Positions 1 through 9,207 of a stretch of DNA of 64,000 bases are shown piece by piece. A program made the position numbers and the translations under genes. The stretch is from NCBI GenBank assembly GCA_963826695.1, contig CAWGXZ010000004.1, positions 992,001 through 1,056,000 on the forward strand, written 5' to 3'. This DNA is from CAWGXZ01 sp963826695. Its GTDB lineage: Bacteria; Pseudomonadota; Gammaproteobacteria; Burkholderiales; Burkholderiaceae_C. The notes beneath the pieces are model-generated. The model made no database searches. It had not been told where the DNA came from and was given only the letters and a program-made list of their open reading frames with translations. Positions within the stretch are counted from its first letter, which is position 1. Every line of letters starts with the position of its first letter.

Positions 1-11
1 GCCGCTCTGTG

Positions 12-2144
12 TCAATGCAACCTGTGCGGTCTTGGAGCCTGTCGGGCTTTGGGTCGGGCCCGCGTTGGGCCGGAAAAGGGGCTCAGCTTAGGCGCAAAGC
101 GCAGCCGGGTTGGACACCCGGCGAGCATTTGCAACGACGGATCAGCCCCTTTCCGGCCCAACCCGAAGGGCCGGGGCGATTCGCAGCGCCATCCGTCGTT
201 GCCGGCTCGCAGTGTGGGCCCGCCACACGGCTTCGCCGGCGCCTCGTCTGGCACTGCGACTCGCCCCGGCGCGAGCCCGACCCAAAGCCCGACAGGCTCC
301 AAGACCGCACGCATGCGCGCCAGGCGCGCCTGGCGCTCGAGTTCGACTTCGCGCCAGCGCTGCAATGCCTGCACGTCGGTCGCCGCGGCCTCGATCAGCG
401 CCTTGGTCTGCGCCGAAAGCTGTTCGACCCAGATGCCGTCGACCACGCGCCGCAGCTCGGTGAATTCCATTTTGTCCTCGAAGACGCCGGGCGGCAGCCG
501 GTCGCGGATTTCCTCGGCGATGGCATCGGCAACCAGCGCCTGCTCGAGCACCGCCCAGGGGGACGGCCCATGCTCGGCCAGGTAGCGCTCGAGCCAGGCG
601 AATACGCCGCCGTGCGGCGCTGGCAGCTCGTGCAGCAGGGCATGATCGTCGTGCCCCAGACGGTCCCACCAGCCGCTGTTGAGCAGAAGCATGCGCAGCG
701 CCTGGTCGGCGGGGGTCGAGGGAGCCGGCCGGCGAGAAGGCTGCCGTCGCGACATTGCAGACGCATTCCGCGGCGCCGATGGGGCATCCGGATGCGGCCG
801 GCGATCGGTGCCCCTGGCCGTCGCGGTCGTGTTGTCGAGCTGCCAAAGATCGGTCAGGTCGGTCGTCGACAGCCCGCCCGTGCGGGCAATCTCCTGAAGC
901 ATCTGCCGCCGCAGCGCGCCGTCCGGCAGCATCGACCAGAGCGGTCGCGCCGCCGCAAGGAAGCGGGCGCGCCCCTCGGCCGTGTCGAGCGCGCAGCCTT
1001 CTGCGGCGTGCTCGACGAGCTGCCGCGACAGGGGCACGGCTTCGGCAATGCAACGCTCGAAGGCGGCGGCGCCGTTCGACCGGACGTAGGAGTCGGGATC
1101 CTCGCCTTCGGGAAGGAACAGGAAGCGAACCGTGCGGGTATCGGCGGCCAGCGGCAAGGCCGCTTCCAGCGCGCGCGCAGCGGCGCGGCGGCCCGCTGCA
1201 TCGCCATCGAAACTGAACACGATCGACTCGGTGAAGCGAAACAGCTTCTGGACGTGTTCGGCGCTGCACGCCGTTCCAAGGGTTGCCACGGCGTGGGGAA
1301 CGCCCGCCTGGGCGAGGGCCACCACATCCATGTAGCCTTCGACGACCAGCGCCAGGCCGCGCTGGCGGATCGCGGTGCGTGCTTCGAACAGGCCGTAGAG
1401 CTCGCGTCCCTTGACGAAGATGGCGGTCTCCGGCGAGTTCAGGTACTTCGGCTCGCCGCGGTCAAGCACCCGGGCGCCAAAGCCGATGATCTCGCCCTGC
1501 ACCGCGCGGATCGGAAACATGATCCGGTCACGAAAGCGGTCGTAGCGCTTGGCGTCGCCGACTTCGCCCGACTCGGCTTCACGGCTGATCACCAGGCCGC
1601 TGGCCTCCAGCAGCGGATCGTCGTAGACAGGAAAAGCGCTGGCAAGACCGCGCCAGCTGTCGGCGGCATAGCCCAGCGCAAATCGCGACGCGATCTCGCC
1701 CGAAAGACCGCGGCCCTTGAGGTAGTCGATCGCCCGCGGCGTCGCTTTCAGCATCCGCCGGTAATGCTCGGCGGCACGGCCGAGCACATCGCTCAGGGTG
1801 GCGCGACTGCGCTTCGCTTCGGCGTGACGCTGGCGTTCCTCGGCCGAGAAGTCGTCGTCCGGGACCACCATGCCGTTCAGTTGGGCCAGCTCGTGCACCG
1901 CGTCGACGAAGCCCAGGCCGGTGTGCTCCATCAGGAAGCCGACGGCATTGCCGTGTACGCCGCAGCCGAAGCAGTGGTAGGTCTGGCGCGAGGCGCTGAC
2001 GGTGAAACTCGGCGTCTTTTCAGCGTGGAAGGGGCAAAGCCCCTGGTGGTTGACGCCGGCCTTGCGCAAGGCAACGTGACGGCCGACCACCTCGACGATG
2101 TCGGTCCGGCCCAGCAACTCGTGCACGAAACTCGGCGCAATCAT
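12..2144 (-). CDS. dnaG: DNA primase DnaG with element-derived C-terminal tail
   Basis: This gene makes the RNA primers that start leading and lagging strands; it works with the DnaB helicase at the replication fork. The N terminus carries a CHC2 zinc finger (C37, H40, C58, C61). The TOPRIM catalytic centre follows, with EGYMD at about 269-273 and DGDAAG at about 313-318. A C-terminal helicase-binding region follows from about residue 470. At 710 residues it is longer than usual (about 580-660). From about residue 612 onward the frame runs into a 287-bp inverted-repeat element (24-310), so the last 98 or so residues are repeat sequence, rich in Arg, Pro and Gly, and not primase. The helicase-binding part appears complete before the junction. 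The upstream gene on the same strand is an H-NS homologue with its own terminator, so dnaG probably has its own promoter in 2145-2230. Confidence 0.95.
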   Translation of the reverse strand: MIAPSFVHELLGRTDIVEVVGRHVALRKAGVNHQGLCPFHAEKTPSFTVSASRQTYHCFGCGVHGNAVGFLMEHTGLGFVDAVHELAQLNGMVVPDDDFSAEERQRHAEAKRSRATLSDVLGRAAEHYRRMLKATPRAIDYLKGRGLSGEIASRFALGYAADSWRGLASAFPVYDDPLLEASGLVISREAESGEVGDAKRYDRFRDRIMFPIRAVQGEIIGFGARVLDRGEPKYLNSPETAIFVKGRELYGLFEARTAIRQRGLALVVEGYMDVVALAQAGVPHAVATLGTACSAEHVQKLFRFTESIVFSFDGDAAGRRAAARALEAALPLAADTRTVRFLFLPEGEDPDSYVRSNGAAAFERCIAEAVPLSRQLVEHAAEGCALDTAEGRARFLAAARPLWSMLPDGALRRQMLQEIARTGGLSTTDLTDLWQLDNTTATARGTDRRPHPDAPSAPRNASAMSRRQPSRRPAPSTPADQALRMLLLNSGWWDRLGHDDHALLHELPAPHGGVFAWLERYLAEHGPSPWAVLEQALVADAIAEEIRDRLPPGVFEDKMEFTELRRVVDGIWVEQLSAQTKALIEAAATDVQALQRWREVELERQARLARMRAVLEPVGLWVGLAPGRVAVPDEAPAKPCGGPTLRAGNDGWRCESPRPFGLGRKGADPSLQMLAGCPTRLRFAPKLSPFSGPTRARPKARQAPRPHRLH
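24..310. mobile_element. MITE-like element with 36-bp perfect terminal inverted repeats
   Basis: Bases 24-59 are the exact reverse complement of 275-310, giving 36-bp perfect ends on a 287-bp element. Further inverted repeats are nested inside: 131-142 pairs exactly with 191-202, and the stretch near 65-83 pairs with 143-161 apart from one indel. No transposase is encoded inside, so it would be non-autonomous. I see no clear target-site duplication next to 24 or 310. It lies at the 3' end of dnaG and supplies that gene's last codons and stop. The layout is that of a MITE or REP-derived palindrome; the family is unknown to me. Confidence 0.7.
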
Positions 2145-2230
2145 CGCTGCCGATTTTACGGTCGCGCCGGTTCACGGCCCGTCGGCAAGCTGCCCGGCCG
2201 TTCCAACCCCGCCGTGACGACGATTGCGCC

Positions 2231-2256
2231 AATAAAAAACCGCCCCTCGGGGCGGC
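2231..2256 (-). terminator. Rho-independent terminator after the H-NS-like gene
   Basis: Read on the minus strand, a perfect GC-rich hairpin (CCGCCCC / GGGGCGG with a short loop) is followed by a run of six T. It lies 24 bases after the stop of the H-NS-like gene and before dnaG, so it separates the two transcripts. Confidence 0.85.
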
Positions 2257-2279
2257 TGGTCCGGGGTTTGCGAGCGCGC

Positions 2280-2585
2280 TTAAAGGGCAAACTCTTCCAG
2301 CTTGCGTCCCGCTGCCAGCGCAGCCTTCAACCACTTGGGTTGCAGACCGCGCCCGCTCCAGGATTCGCCGGTGGCCTCGTTGCGGTATTTCGCCGCGACC
2401 TTGTTTTTCGGTTCTGTCGAAGCTTTCGTCGTTGCGCGCGCGCTCAGATCGGCGAGCGACAAATCGTGCTCCGACATCAATGCCCGGACTTTTGCGATCG
2501 CATCGGACCGCTCGTTGCGGCGCGTTTCGTCGATTTCCCGCTCAAGCGCCGCTTTGCGGCTGAGCAATTCTTGCAAGGTGGCCAT
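2280..2585 (-). CDS. H-NS family nucleoid-associated DNA-binding protein
   Basis: This 101-residue protein resembles the short H-NS/BpH3 type common in betaproteobacteria, which coats AT-rich DNA and silences transcription. Residues 1-45 are charged and helical, fitting the oligomerisation domain. The C terminus has the family's DNA-binding loop: YRNEATGESW then SGRG, followed by QPKWLKAAL. The ATG at 2585 has a good ribosome binding site (AGGAAG, 5-6 bases upstream on the minus strand). A strong terminator follows. Which paralogue it is cannot be decided from this window, because such genomes often carry several. Confidence 0.9.
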   Translation of the reverse strand: MATLQELLSRKAALEREIDETRRNERSDAIAKVRALMSEHDLSLADLSARATTKASTEPKNKVAAKYRNEATGESWSGRGLQPKWLKAALAAGRKLEEFAL

Positions 2586-2699
2586 GAATCTTCCTTCGGT
2601 GGGTTAGAAATCGCGCCTGGAGGCGTTCCGACAATTCTAGTACCGAAACTAGGTCGATAAGCGCGCCAAGCCTCGGCGGCGTTTGAAACGGGGTCCGAA

Positions 2700-2978
2700 T
2701 CAGTCGGCCGAAGCCGGCGGGACATAACCGGCGGGCCGGTCGCCGCCGTCACCGAAGAAGAATTGCTCCATCTGGCGGGCAAGGTATTGCCGTGCGCGCT
2801 GGTCAGCGAGATTGAGCCGGTTTTCGTTGACCAGCATCGTCTGGTGCTTCATCCACAGCTGCCACGCCTCCTTGCTGACCTCGTTGTATATGCGCTTGCC
2901 CAGTTCGCCCGGGTAGGGCGCGTAAGCCAGTCCTTCGGCCTCTTTTTTCAGGTGTATGCATTGCACGGTTCTGGCCAT
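2700..2978 (-). CDS. yggX: Probable Fe(2+)-trafficking protein YggX
   Basis: This 92-residue protein belongs to the YggX family, linked to iron handling and protection of Fe-S clusters from oxidative damage. Family hallmarks are visible: the start MARTVQCIHLKKEAEGL, then PYPGELG, and a helical stretch EAWQLWMKHQTMLVNE. The open frame extends nine codons further upstream, but the ATG at 2978 is preceded by AGGAG at 6 bases spacing and gives the family's N terminus, so I use it. It follows argA on the same strand after about 60 bases; this pairing is common in betaproteobacteria and suggests one transcript. Confidence 0.92.
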   Translation of the reverse strand: MARTVQCIHLKKEAEGLAYAPYPGELGKRIYNEVSKEAWQLWMKHQTMLVNENRLNLADQRARQYLARQMEQFFFGDGGDRPAGYVPPASAD

Positions 2979-3041
2979 CGCCTGCTCCTCGAAAGTTGAT
3001 GTCAATATCGGAAAATGGGGTCGGCCGCACAGGCCGCTGTC

Positions 3042-4427
3042 TCAAGCAAGCCGCTTGACGAGTACCTTCGAACGGCGATCCCAGTTGTATTTGCGCTTGC
3101 GCGCATCGGGCAGCCAGTCGGGGTCGACCTCTGCAAACCCCCGCTTGATGAACCAGTGCATCGTTCGCGTGGTCAGCACGAATACCGACTCGAGACCACT
3201 TGCGCGGGCGCGCTGCTCGATTCGCTTCAGAATGCGCTCGCCATCGCCCTGGCTCTGAACATGCGGCGACACCGTCAGCGCGGCAAGTTCCGCCGTCCGC
3301 GCCTCGGGATACGGGTAAAGCGCTGCACAGCCGAAGATCACGCCGTCGTGCTCGATGACGGTGTAGCGGCCGATATCGCGCTCGATTTCATTGCGGTCGC
3401 GTTTCACCAGCGTCCCGTCGCGCTCGAACGGCTCGATCAGTTGCAGAATGCCGCCGATGTCGTCGGCACCGGCCTCGCGCAGGCTTTCGAGTTTCTCGTC
3501 GACGATCATGGTACCGATGCCGTCGTGGGTGAACGACTCGGTCAGGAGCGATCCGTCGACGGAAAACGGCACGATATGCACCCGCTCGACGCCGCTTTCG
3601 CAAGCCTTGACGGCGTGTTGCAGATAGAAGGCGGTGTCGGTCGGCTGGGTCGGATTCGGCAGGCCCGCCAGCAGCGTTCGCGCGTCGGCGAGCGCAATCT
3701 CATGGTCGATCGGGCTGTCGGCGTCGGCCGGGTCGAGCGGGATGCCCCGCACCTCGGTGACATAGATCAGCTTGTCGGCCTGCAGCGCGATCGCCGCACT
3801 CGCCGCCACGTCTTCCATGCTGAGGTTGAAGGCTTCGCCGGTGGGCGAGAAGCCGAAAGGCGACAGCAGCACCAGGGCGTCGAAGTCCACCGCGCGGCGA
3901 ATTGCCGCGGCGTCGATCTTGCGCACCAGGCCGGTGTGCTGGAAGTCGATGCCGTCGACGATGCCGACCGGCCGCGCGGTGATGAAGTTGCCCGAGATGA
4001 CGCGAATCTGGCTGCCGGCCATCGGCGTGTTCGGCAGGCCCTGGGAAAAGGCCGCCTCGATCTCGTAGCGCAACTGCCCGGCGGCTTCCTGCGCGCAGTC
4101 GAGCGCCACGGCGTCGGTGATGCGCATGCCGTGGCTGAAGCGTGAGAGATGGCCCTTGGCCTGGAGTTGCTCCTCGACCTGCGGCCTGAAGCCGTGGACC
4201 AGCACGACCTTGATGCCCATCGCGTGGATCAGCGCCAGGTCCTGGGCGAAGGTCATCAGCTTGCCAGCGGCGATCAGCTCGCCGGCAATCGCCACGACGA
4301 AGGTCTTGCCGCGGTGCGCATGGATGTACGGTGCCACCGAGCGGAACAGCGGAACGAACGTGTGCGGGAAGACCAGGCTCATCTCGGCGGGGCAACCCTG
4401 CTTTGGAATAATCGACGGATTTTGCAT
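3042..4427 (-). CDS. argA: Amino-acid N-acetyltransferase (N-acetylglutamate synthase)
   Basis: This gene catalyses the first step of arginine synthesis, acetyl-CoA plus glutamate to N-acetylglutamate. It is usually feedback-inhibited by arginine. The N-terminal 300 residues or so form an amino-acid-kinase-like domain (HRGKTFVVAIAGE near the start, then VLVHGFRPQVEEQL). The last 150 form a GNAT acetyltransferase domain (ALTVSPHVQSQGDGERILKRIE is the acetyl-CoA loop region). From 4427 it is 461 residues. A start at 4382 (MSLVFPHTF) would give 446, closer to the family length. Neither start has a strong ribosome binding site. The gene is divergent from hrpA, whose ATG is only 9 bases away. A much longer frame upstream is antisense to hrpA and is not coding. 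Confidence 0.93.
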   Translation of the reverse strand: MQNPSIIPKQGCPAEMSLVFPHTFVPLFRSVAPYIHAHRGKTFVVAIAGELIAAGKLMTFAQDLALIHAMGIKVVLVHGFRPQVEEQLQAKGHLSRFSHGMRITDAVALDCAQEAAGQLRYEIEAAFSQGLPNTPMAGSQIRVISGNFITARPVGIVDGIDFQHTGLVRKIDAAAIRRAVDFDALVLLSPFGFSPTGEAFNLSMEDVAASAAIALQADKLIYVTEVRGIPLDPADADSPIDHEIALADARTLLAGLPNPTQPTDTAFYLQHAVKACESGVERVHIVPFSVDGSLLTESFTHDGIGTMIVDEKLESLREAGADDIGGILQLIEPFERDGTLVKRDRNEIERDIGRYTVIEHDGVIFGCAALYPYPEARTAELAALTVSPHVQSQGDGERILKRIEQRARASGLESVFVLTTRTMHWFIKRGFAEVDPDWLPDARKRKYNWDRRSKVLVKRLA

Positions 4428-4436
4428 GAAGGCCCC

Positions 4437-7400
4437 ATGAGCACCGCGCCCCCCGCCGGCACGCCGCGCCGGTCGTCGCGGGTGGTCACTCCGCCGACGC
4501 CGATCGGCGAAATCCGCTTCCCCGAGTCGCTTCCGGTATCGGCACGCCGCGACGAAATCATGCAGGCGATCCGTGACCATCCAGTGGTCATCGTTTGCGG
4601 CGAGACCGGCTCGGGCAAGACGACGCAGCTGCCGAAGATTGCGCTGGCGCTCGGCCGGGGCCGGGGTGCCGGCGGCCGGGGCTGGATCGGCCATACGCAG
4701 CCGCGGCGCATCGCCGCCTCGAGCGTCGCCCGGCGCATTGCCGAGGAACTGGCGACACCGCTCGGCGAGGTCGTCGGCTTCAAGGTGCGCTTCCAGGACC
4801 GGCTTTCCGCGGGCGCCAGTGTCAAGCTGATGACCGATGGCATCCTGCTCGCCGAGACGCAGACCGATCCGTTGCTGGCCGCCTATGACACGCTGATCAT
4901 CGACGAGGCGCACGAGCGCAGCCTGAACATCGATTTCCTGCTGGGCTACCTGCGCCAGCTGCTGCCGCGCCGGCCCGACCTGAAGGTCATCGTCACCTCG
5001 GCAACCATCGACGCCGAGCGCTTCGCGGCGCATTTCGCATCGGCCACGGGTCCTGCGCCGGTGATCCAGGTCTCGGGTCGTCTTTTTCCCGTCGAGCAGC
5101 GCTGGCGGCCGTTCGAGGAAAGCCGCGACTTCGGCGTTGCCGACGCCGTGATCCAGGCGGTCGACGAGCTCTGGCTGCACGGCGGTGCACGCGCGGGCGA
5201 CGTGCTCGTCTTCCTTCCGGGCGAGCGCGAAATCCGCGAAGTCGCCGAGCGGCTGCGCGGCCACCATCCGCCCGGCGTCGAGGTGGTGCCGCTGTTCGCG
5301 CGCCTCAGCCAGCCCGAGCAGGACCGTGTCTTCGAGCCGCACGGCGCGCGGCGCATCGTCCTGGCAACCAACATCGCCGAGACCTCGCTGACGGTGCCCG
5401 GCATCGGCTTCGTGATCGACGCCGGCACGGCCCGTGTCAAGCGCTACAGCTACCGCAACAAGGTCGAGCAGCTGCAGATCGAGCCGATCAGCCAGGCCGC
5501 GGCCAACCAGCGCGCGGGCCGCTGCGGTCGCGTCGCCGACGGCATCTGCATCCGCCTTTACGACGAGGCCGATTTCACCGCCCGGCCGCGCTTCACCGAC
5601 CCGGAGATCCTGCGCTCGTCGCTGGCTGGCGTGATCCTGCGCATGAAGTCGCTCGGCCTCGGCGAGGTCGAGGCATTCCCCTTCATCGAGCCGCCGCCCG
5701 GTCGCGCCGTCGCCGACGGCTACCAGTTGCTGGCCGAACTCGGCGCGGTCGACGACGCCAATGCGCTGACGCCGATCGGCCGCGAGCTGGCCAGGCTGCC
5801 GCTCGATCCGCGGCTCGGCCGGATGATCCTGGAGGCGCGCGAGCGCGAGGCGCTCACCGAGGTGCTGGTCATCGCCAGTGCAATGAGCCTGCAGGATGTG
5901 CGCGACCGGCCGCTCGAACAGCAACAGGCAGCCGACCAGGCACACCGGGCGTTCGATGACGAGCGCTCCGAGTTCATGGGCAACCTCGCGCTCTGGCGTT
6001 GGCTCGAGGCCGGGCGCGGCGGCAGCGGGGCGCACAAGCTGTCGCACCGGCAGCAGGAGCAGCGGCTGCGCGAGCAATTCATTTCGCCGCGCCGGGTGCG
6101 CGAATGGCGCGACATCCATTCGCAGCTGCAGACCGTCGTCACCGAGCACCGCTGGCGGCTCAACGGCACGGCAGCCACCTACGAGCAGGTGCATCTGTCG
6201 CTGCTCGCCGGGCTGCTCGGCAACATCGGTCTGCAAGAGCGACGAGGACGAGTGGTACCTCGGCGCCCGCGGCATTCGCTTTTACCGCCACCCGGGCGCC
6301 AATCTGTCGAAGAAGCCGGGGCGCTGGATCGTCGTGGCCGAACTGGTCGAGACGAACCGGCTCTACGGCCGCGGCATCGCGGCGATCGAGGCGCAATGGC
6401 TGCCGCGCATCGCCGGGCACCTGATCAAGACGCAGCTGCTCGAGCCCCATTGGGAGAAGAAGGCCGCCGAGGTCGTTGCACTGGAGCGGGCGACGCTCTA
6501 CGGCATCGTCATCTACAGCAACAAGCGGGTGAATTTCGGCCTGGTCGATCCGCGTGCGGCGCGCGAAATCTTCATTCGCGAAGCGCTGGTCGGCGGCGAG
6601 TGGGAAACCCGGCTTCCCTTCCTGGCCGCCAACCGCAAGCTGATTGCGCAGGTCGAGGAGCTCGAACACAAGTCGCGCCGCCAGGACGTGCTGGTCGACG
6701 ACGAGTTGATCCACGCCTTCTACGACCAGCAGCTGCCTGCCGACATTTGCAGCGGCGCCACTTTCGAGCGCTGGTATCGCGAGGAAAGCAAGCGCCAGCC
6801 GCGGCTGCTGATGCTCAGCCGGGACGAGCTGATGCGGCACGAGGCCGCTGGCATCACCAGCGCCGCATTCCCGAAGCTGGTCCGGCTCGGCGGCGTCGAC
6901 TGCAGCGCCAGCTATCTGCACGAGCCGGGGCATGCGAGCGACGGCGTGACGGTGACGGTGCCGATCTTCGCCCTCAACCAGGTCAGCGAGGCGCGCTGTG
7001 AATGGCTGGTGCCCGGCATGCTGGGCGACAAGGTGCTGGCACTGGTGAAGAGCCTGCACCAGCGGCCGCGCTCGCGGCTGGTGCCACTGGGCGACTACGC
7101 CGCCGACTTCGTGGCCCGCTGCGGCGGCTCCGACACCGGACTGCTCGACGCGCTGCTCGCCGACGTGCGCAGCCGCACGCAGATCGACGTGCAGCGCAAC
7201 GACTTCAAGCTCGACAGTCTGCCGCCGCACCTGTTCATGAATTTCCGGGTCGTCGACGAGCAGGGCCGGCAGCTCGGCAGCGGTCGCAATCTGGCCGCCC
7301 TGAAGGCGCAGTGGGGCCCGCAAGCCCGCTCGGCGTTCCAGGCGCTCGCCAAGCTGGAGCTCGGCATTGCGGCCGAGCCTCGCCATGCACCGGCCGCGGC

Positions 7401-8332
7401 GAGCGCGAACGGGCCGCCGGTGCGTCGGGGGTCGTCGGCTACCGAGCGCCCGGCCGCGCCGTCGCCTGCCGAACCGGTGGCACCGACGGCCTACACCGAC
7501 TGGACGCTTCGGTGAGCTGCCCGAACTGATGGAGGTGCGCCGCGGCGCGCAACAGCTGATCGGTTTTCCGGCATTGATCGACCGCGGCACGCATGTCGAG
7601 ATCGAGGTTTTCGACGAGCCTCAGGCGGCCGCACTGCGCCACCGTGCGGGGCTGCGCCGGCTGGTGGCGCTGCAGCTGCGCGACGCATTGAAGGCGCTCG
7701 AGCGGCAGTTGCCCGACTTCCAGAAATTGACGATGCTCTACCTGCCGCTGGGCAGTGCCGAGGAGCTGCGGGCACAGATCATCGACGTGGCGCTCGACCG
7801 CGCCTTCCTGAACGCCCCGCTGCCGACCGACGCGACCGCGTTTCGCGAGCGACTCGAAGCCGGCCGCAGCCGGCTCGGACTGATCGCCAACGAAGTGGCC
7901 CGTCAGGCGCAGCAGGTGCTTGTCGAGTACGCGGCGGCAATTCGCAAGTTGAAGGACGCGAGGGCGCCTGCGGACGTGGCTGCGGATATCGAGGCGCAAC
8001 TCGCGCGGCTGATGCCCAAGCGCTTTCTGGCGGATACGCCTTGGGATCAGCTGGCCCACCTGCCGCGCTACCTGCGCGCGGTGGCGTTGCGCCTGGAGAA
8101 GCGCCGAGCCGATCCGGCACGCGATGCCGCCCGGCTGGCCGAGTTGCGGCCGCTCGAACAGCGCTGGCTGCGGCTGCTCGCCGACCGCCGGGGTGCGCCG
8201 GATGCGCGCCTGCAGGAGTACCGATGGATGGTCGAAGAGCTGCGCGTCAGCTTCTTCGCTCAGGAGCTCAAGACGCCGCAGCCGGTGAGCGTGAAGCGGC
8301 TCGACAAGCTCTGGAGTCAGATGCGTACATAG
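4437..8332 (+). CDS. hrpA: ATP-dependent RNA helicase HrpA, interrupted by two frameshifts as sequenced
   Basis: HrpA is a large DEAH-box RNA helicase involved in mRNA processing and rescue of stalled ribosomes. Walker A GETGSGKT is at residues 55-62 and the DEAH box at 156-159 (IIDEAHERS). The helicase-associated and OB regions follow, then the long HrpA-specific C terminus with the TDWT/ELPEL and GFPALIDRGTHV motifs. The coding frame changes twice, near 6230-6240 and near 7503-7510. Each change equals one extra base. The family match continues cleanly across both points, giving about 1297 residues, the normal length. As written, translation would stop soon after the first shift. I suspect sequence errors, but real decay cannot be excluded. 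GAAGG precedes the ATG at 4437. Confidence 0.88.
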
Positions 8333-8397
8333 AGGCTTGTCCCTTCGGCTAAAGTGCCGCCGTCGCCGACCGCAGGTCGGCAGCCACAGGAGCTCGC

Positions 8398-8961
8398 TTG
8401 ACCCGCACCGACACCACGCCCACCGTTCTCGTTCCCGACAACGACGCGCACATCCATGCGGTGGCTGCCCAGTGCCGCGATCTGGTGAACAGCCGGGCAC
8501 TCGCCGCCGCGGCGGTTTCGCTGGTGCCGGTTCCCGGCCTTCACTGGCTCGCCGATGCCGGCGTGCTGATGCAGCTCATTCCGTGCATCAACGAGGCTTT
8601 CGGGCTGACGCCCGACCAGGTCGCCAAGCTCGCGCCGAATCGCCAGGTCGTGGTCTACAAGGTGGTGTCGGCCGGCGGCGGCATGATCTTCGGCAAGGTC
8701 ATTACCCAGCAGGTATTGCTCCGCATGCTCGAGGCCGCCGGTGTTCGACTCACCGTGCGCGAGCGGGCGCGTTTCGTTCCGGTGGTGGGTCGCTTCGTCT
8801 TTGCCGCGATGACCTTTGCGACCATGCGCTACGTCTGCGAAAAGCACATCGAGCAGTGCATCGCCGTCTGCCAGCGCGTCAAGGAGCATCCTGCAGATGC
8901 CGTGGCGGCGCTCGAGCCCGCCACACCCGCCACCGCGTTGCAAGTGCCTGCGCCGACCTGA
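8398..8961 (+). CDS. Conserved hypothetical membrane-associated protein (DUF697-like)
   Basis: The product is 187 residues starting at TTG, with AGGAG seven bases upstream. A hydrophobic stretch at about 38-62 contains SLVPVPGLHWLADAG, followed by a conserved-looking NEAFGLTPDQV segment. A glycine-rich VSAGGGMIFGK stretch and a second hydrophobic region near 120-145 (VVGRFVFAAMTFATMRY) follow. The layout recalls DUF697-type proteins, which have a small hydrophobic core and sometimes accompany GTPases. That assignment is a resemblance only. It sits alone between hrpA and the tRNA pair, about 65 bases after hrpA, and may be co-transcribed with it. No catalytic residues can be named. Confidence 0.75.
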   Translation: MTRTDTTPTVLVPDNDAHIHAVAAQCRDLVNSRALAAAAVSLVPVPGLHWLADAGVLMQLIPCINEAFGLTPDQVAKLAPNRQVVVYKVVSAGGGMIFGKVITQQVLLRMLEAAGVRLTVRERARFVPVVGRFVFAAMTFATMRYVCEKHIEQCIAVCQRVKEHPADAVAALEPATPATALQVPAPT

Positions 8962-9000
8962 GTGCGGGCGACGGCCTGGCGGGCGTGCCGGAGTGACCCC

Positions 9001-9006
9001 TACAAT
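9001..9006 (+). promoter_or_regulatory. -10-like box ahead of tRNA-Pro
   Basis: TACAAT ends 8 bases before the tRNA 5' end and is followed by a GC-rich stretch (a GC-rich discriminator is typical of stable RNA promoters). No good -35 match is seen 17 bases upstream, so this is tentative. Confidence 0.4.
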
Positions 9007-9014
9007 TGCGCGTT

Positions 9015-9091
9015 CGGGGTGTAGCGCAGCCTGGTAGCGCAACTGGTTTGGGACCAGTGGGTCGGGAGTTCGAATCTCTCCACCCCGACCA
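9015..9091 (+). tRNA. tRNA-Pro (TGG)
   Basis: The cloverleaf folds fully. The acceptor CGGGGTG pairs with CACCCCG, and the anticodon stem ACTGG/CCAGT encloses the loop TTTGGGA with anticodon TGG. A standard T arm with GTTCGAATC follows. The terminal CCA is encoded. It is 77 bases long and lies 35 bases before tRNA-Arg, so both are probably cut from one precursor. Confidence 0.97.
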
Positions 9092-9126
9092 TCATGACCC
9101 CAGCTTTTCGGGGCACGCACCGCCTG

Positions 9127-9203
9127 CTGCCCGTAGCTCAACCGGATAGAGCAGCTGCCTTCTAAGCAGCAGGTCGGGGGTTCGAGTCCCTCCGGGCAGG
9201 CCA
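9127..9203 (+). tRNA. tRNA-Arg (TCT)
   Basis: Acceptor CTGCCCG pairs with CGGGCAG. The anticodon stem GCTGC/GCAGC holds the loop CTTCTAA, giving anticodon TCT, which reads AGA/AGG arginine codons. The T loop is TTCGAGT. CCA is encoded at the 3' end. It is 77 bases. No integrase or attachment-site duplication is seen beside it. Confidence 0.97.
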
Positions 9204-9207
9204 ACAG

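Noticed and set aside
4428..6275. Long N-terminal extension of the argA frame
   Set aside because: It lies opposite hrpA, has no argA homology and is read-through of an antisense open frame.
9015..9203. tRNA-associated integration site
   Set aside because: No integrase, direct repeat of a tRNA 3' end or foreign gene block lies beside the tRNAs.
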